Shown here one piece after another: positions 63,667-64,000 of a DNA stretch of 64,000 nt (positions within the stretch are counted from its first letter, which is position 1; each line of letters starts with the position of its first letter). The DNA is from Ottelia alismoides (taxonomy: Eukaryota; Streptophyta; Magnoliopsida; Alismatales; Hydrocharitaceae), in NCBI GenBank assembly GCA_037367405.1, contig JAZKJV010000601.1, positions 186,001-250,000 on the forward strand. Reading direction: 5' to 3'. A model generated the notes under the pieces. That model had not been told where the DNA came from and did not search any database. It saw nothing but the letters and a program-made list of their open reading frames with translations. A program made the translations under genes and the position numbers.

Positions 63667-63877
63667 TGTTGGAAATGATTATGTAAAACAAATAATGCCA
63701 TAAAATTATATCCAAACATCAGGCCTTGTTGAAAGAAAGCAATAACTTTATTATGAGTCCCTGGAGCTCTTTTATATAGAGGATAAACTCTATAGGGCAA
63801 TACATAAGAAAAGGAGTTACATAGAAAAAGAAATGATATATAGAAAGAAATGACATTAATATATGTTTCCTGTAACA
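63667..63877 (-). repeat. copia-8 3' LTR (211 bp)
   Basis: On the + strand it runs from TGTTGGAAATGATT to TTTCCTGTAACA, with a TATA region (TTTTATATAGAGG complement) near 63770-63782. A damaged polypurine tract and pol end follow. It is longer than the other copia LTRs here. The partner lies outside the window. Confidence 0.72.
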
Positions 63878-64000
63878 CTCCAGTATAGATATCTATCAAG
63901 CTCAGATTGGATGAACATTTCTGGAACGATCCCCTAGCGAGTGCTTTAGTGGATAGATATGATGCTTGTTCTGCTGAGCTGACCTGGGAGGTAGAGATGA
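63878..64000 (-). pseudogene. copia-8 RNase H end (runs off the window)
   Basis: The DNA (CTATCAAGCTCAGATTGG, GAACGATCCCCTAGCGAG, CTGACCTGGGAGGTAGAGATGA) aligns with the last 40 codons of pol in copia-3 at 22690-22815 on the - strand. The final part of the polypurine tract reads CTCCAGTATAG rather than CTCCCCCTC, so it is degraded. Confidence 0.7.

Noticed and set aside
1..64000. CRISPR arrays, rRNA, tRNA genes or bacterial-type operons
   Set aside because: No regularly spaced direct repeats with unique spacers, no rRNA words and no cloverleaf were seen; all primer-site tRNA matches are only 10-12 bases long.

Overview
The window reads as nuclear DNA of a flowering plant with a large, repeat-rich genome. 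Spliceosomal introns, plant-type Ty1/copia and Ty3/gypsy elements, L1- and RTE-type LINEs, hAT and Mutator-like DNA transposons and a plant mobile domain (PMD) gene all point that way. The species cannot be named from the sequence.

The only host gene I can support lies on the + strand: three small in-frame exons (15960-16094, 57928-58035, 63388-63453) of a DENN-domain protein of the plant AEX-3-like type. They encode the end of the central DENN region and the start of the downstream dDENN region. The first two are separated by one intron of about 41.8 kb (16095-57927), the next two by about 5.4 kb. The 5' and 3' parts of the gene lie outside the window, or are not recognisable in it.

Almost everything else is nested mobile DNA. 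(a) 808-3962: decayed Ty3/gypsy on the - strand. (b) 4318-8710: + strand copia with one surviving 139-bp LTR. (c) 8731-14580: a - strand copia fragment split by a hAT-type element (9524-14289), itself split by a 3.9-kb Mutator-like element (10133-14053) that carries a PMD gene. (d) 18126-19330: a hAT transposase remnant with a stray MULE terminus. (e) 20160-21788: a truncated LINE. (f) 21789-27775: a non-coding inverted-repeat element interrupted by a very young full-length copia (22539-27749; two identical 141-bp LTRs, perfect AAATC duplication, one in-frame stop in gag). (g) 30531-35850: L1-type LINE on the - strand. (h) 35856-37158: hAT transposase remnant. (i) 37159-41829: AT-rich and GC-rich DNA I cannot assign. 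(j) 41830-51600: copia, hAT, inverted-repeat and LTR elements nested up to three deep. (k) 52373-57404: an older complete copia with LTRs about 10% diverged. (l) second intron: decayed copia, an RTE-type LINE 3' end and a 396-bp hAT MITE with a perfect 8-bp duplication. (m) 63667-64000: the 3' LTR of another copia running off the edge.

Most autonomous-type coding remnants inside the DENN gene face opposite to its transcription. The copia copies share an organisation: LTRs of about 140 bp in four of them, a tRNA-Met-type primer site, a GC-rich leader with a telo-box-like motif, then a single Gag-PR-IN-RT-RNaseH frame. They appear to be relatives of different ages.
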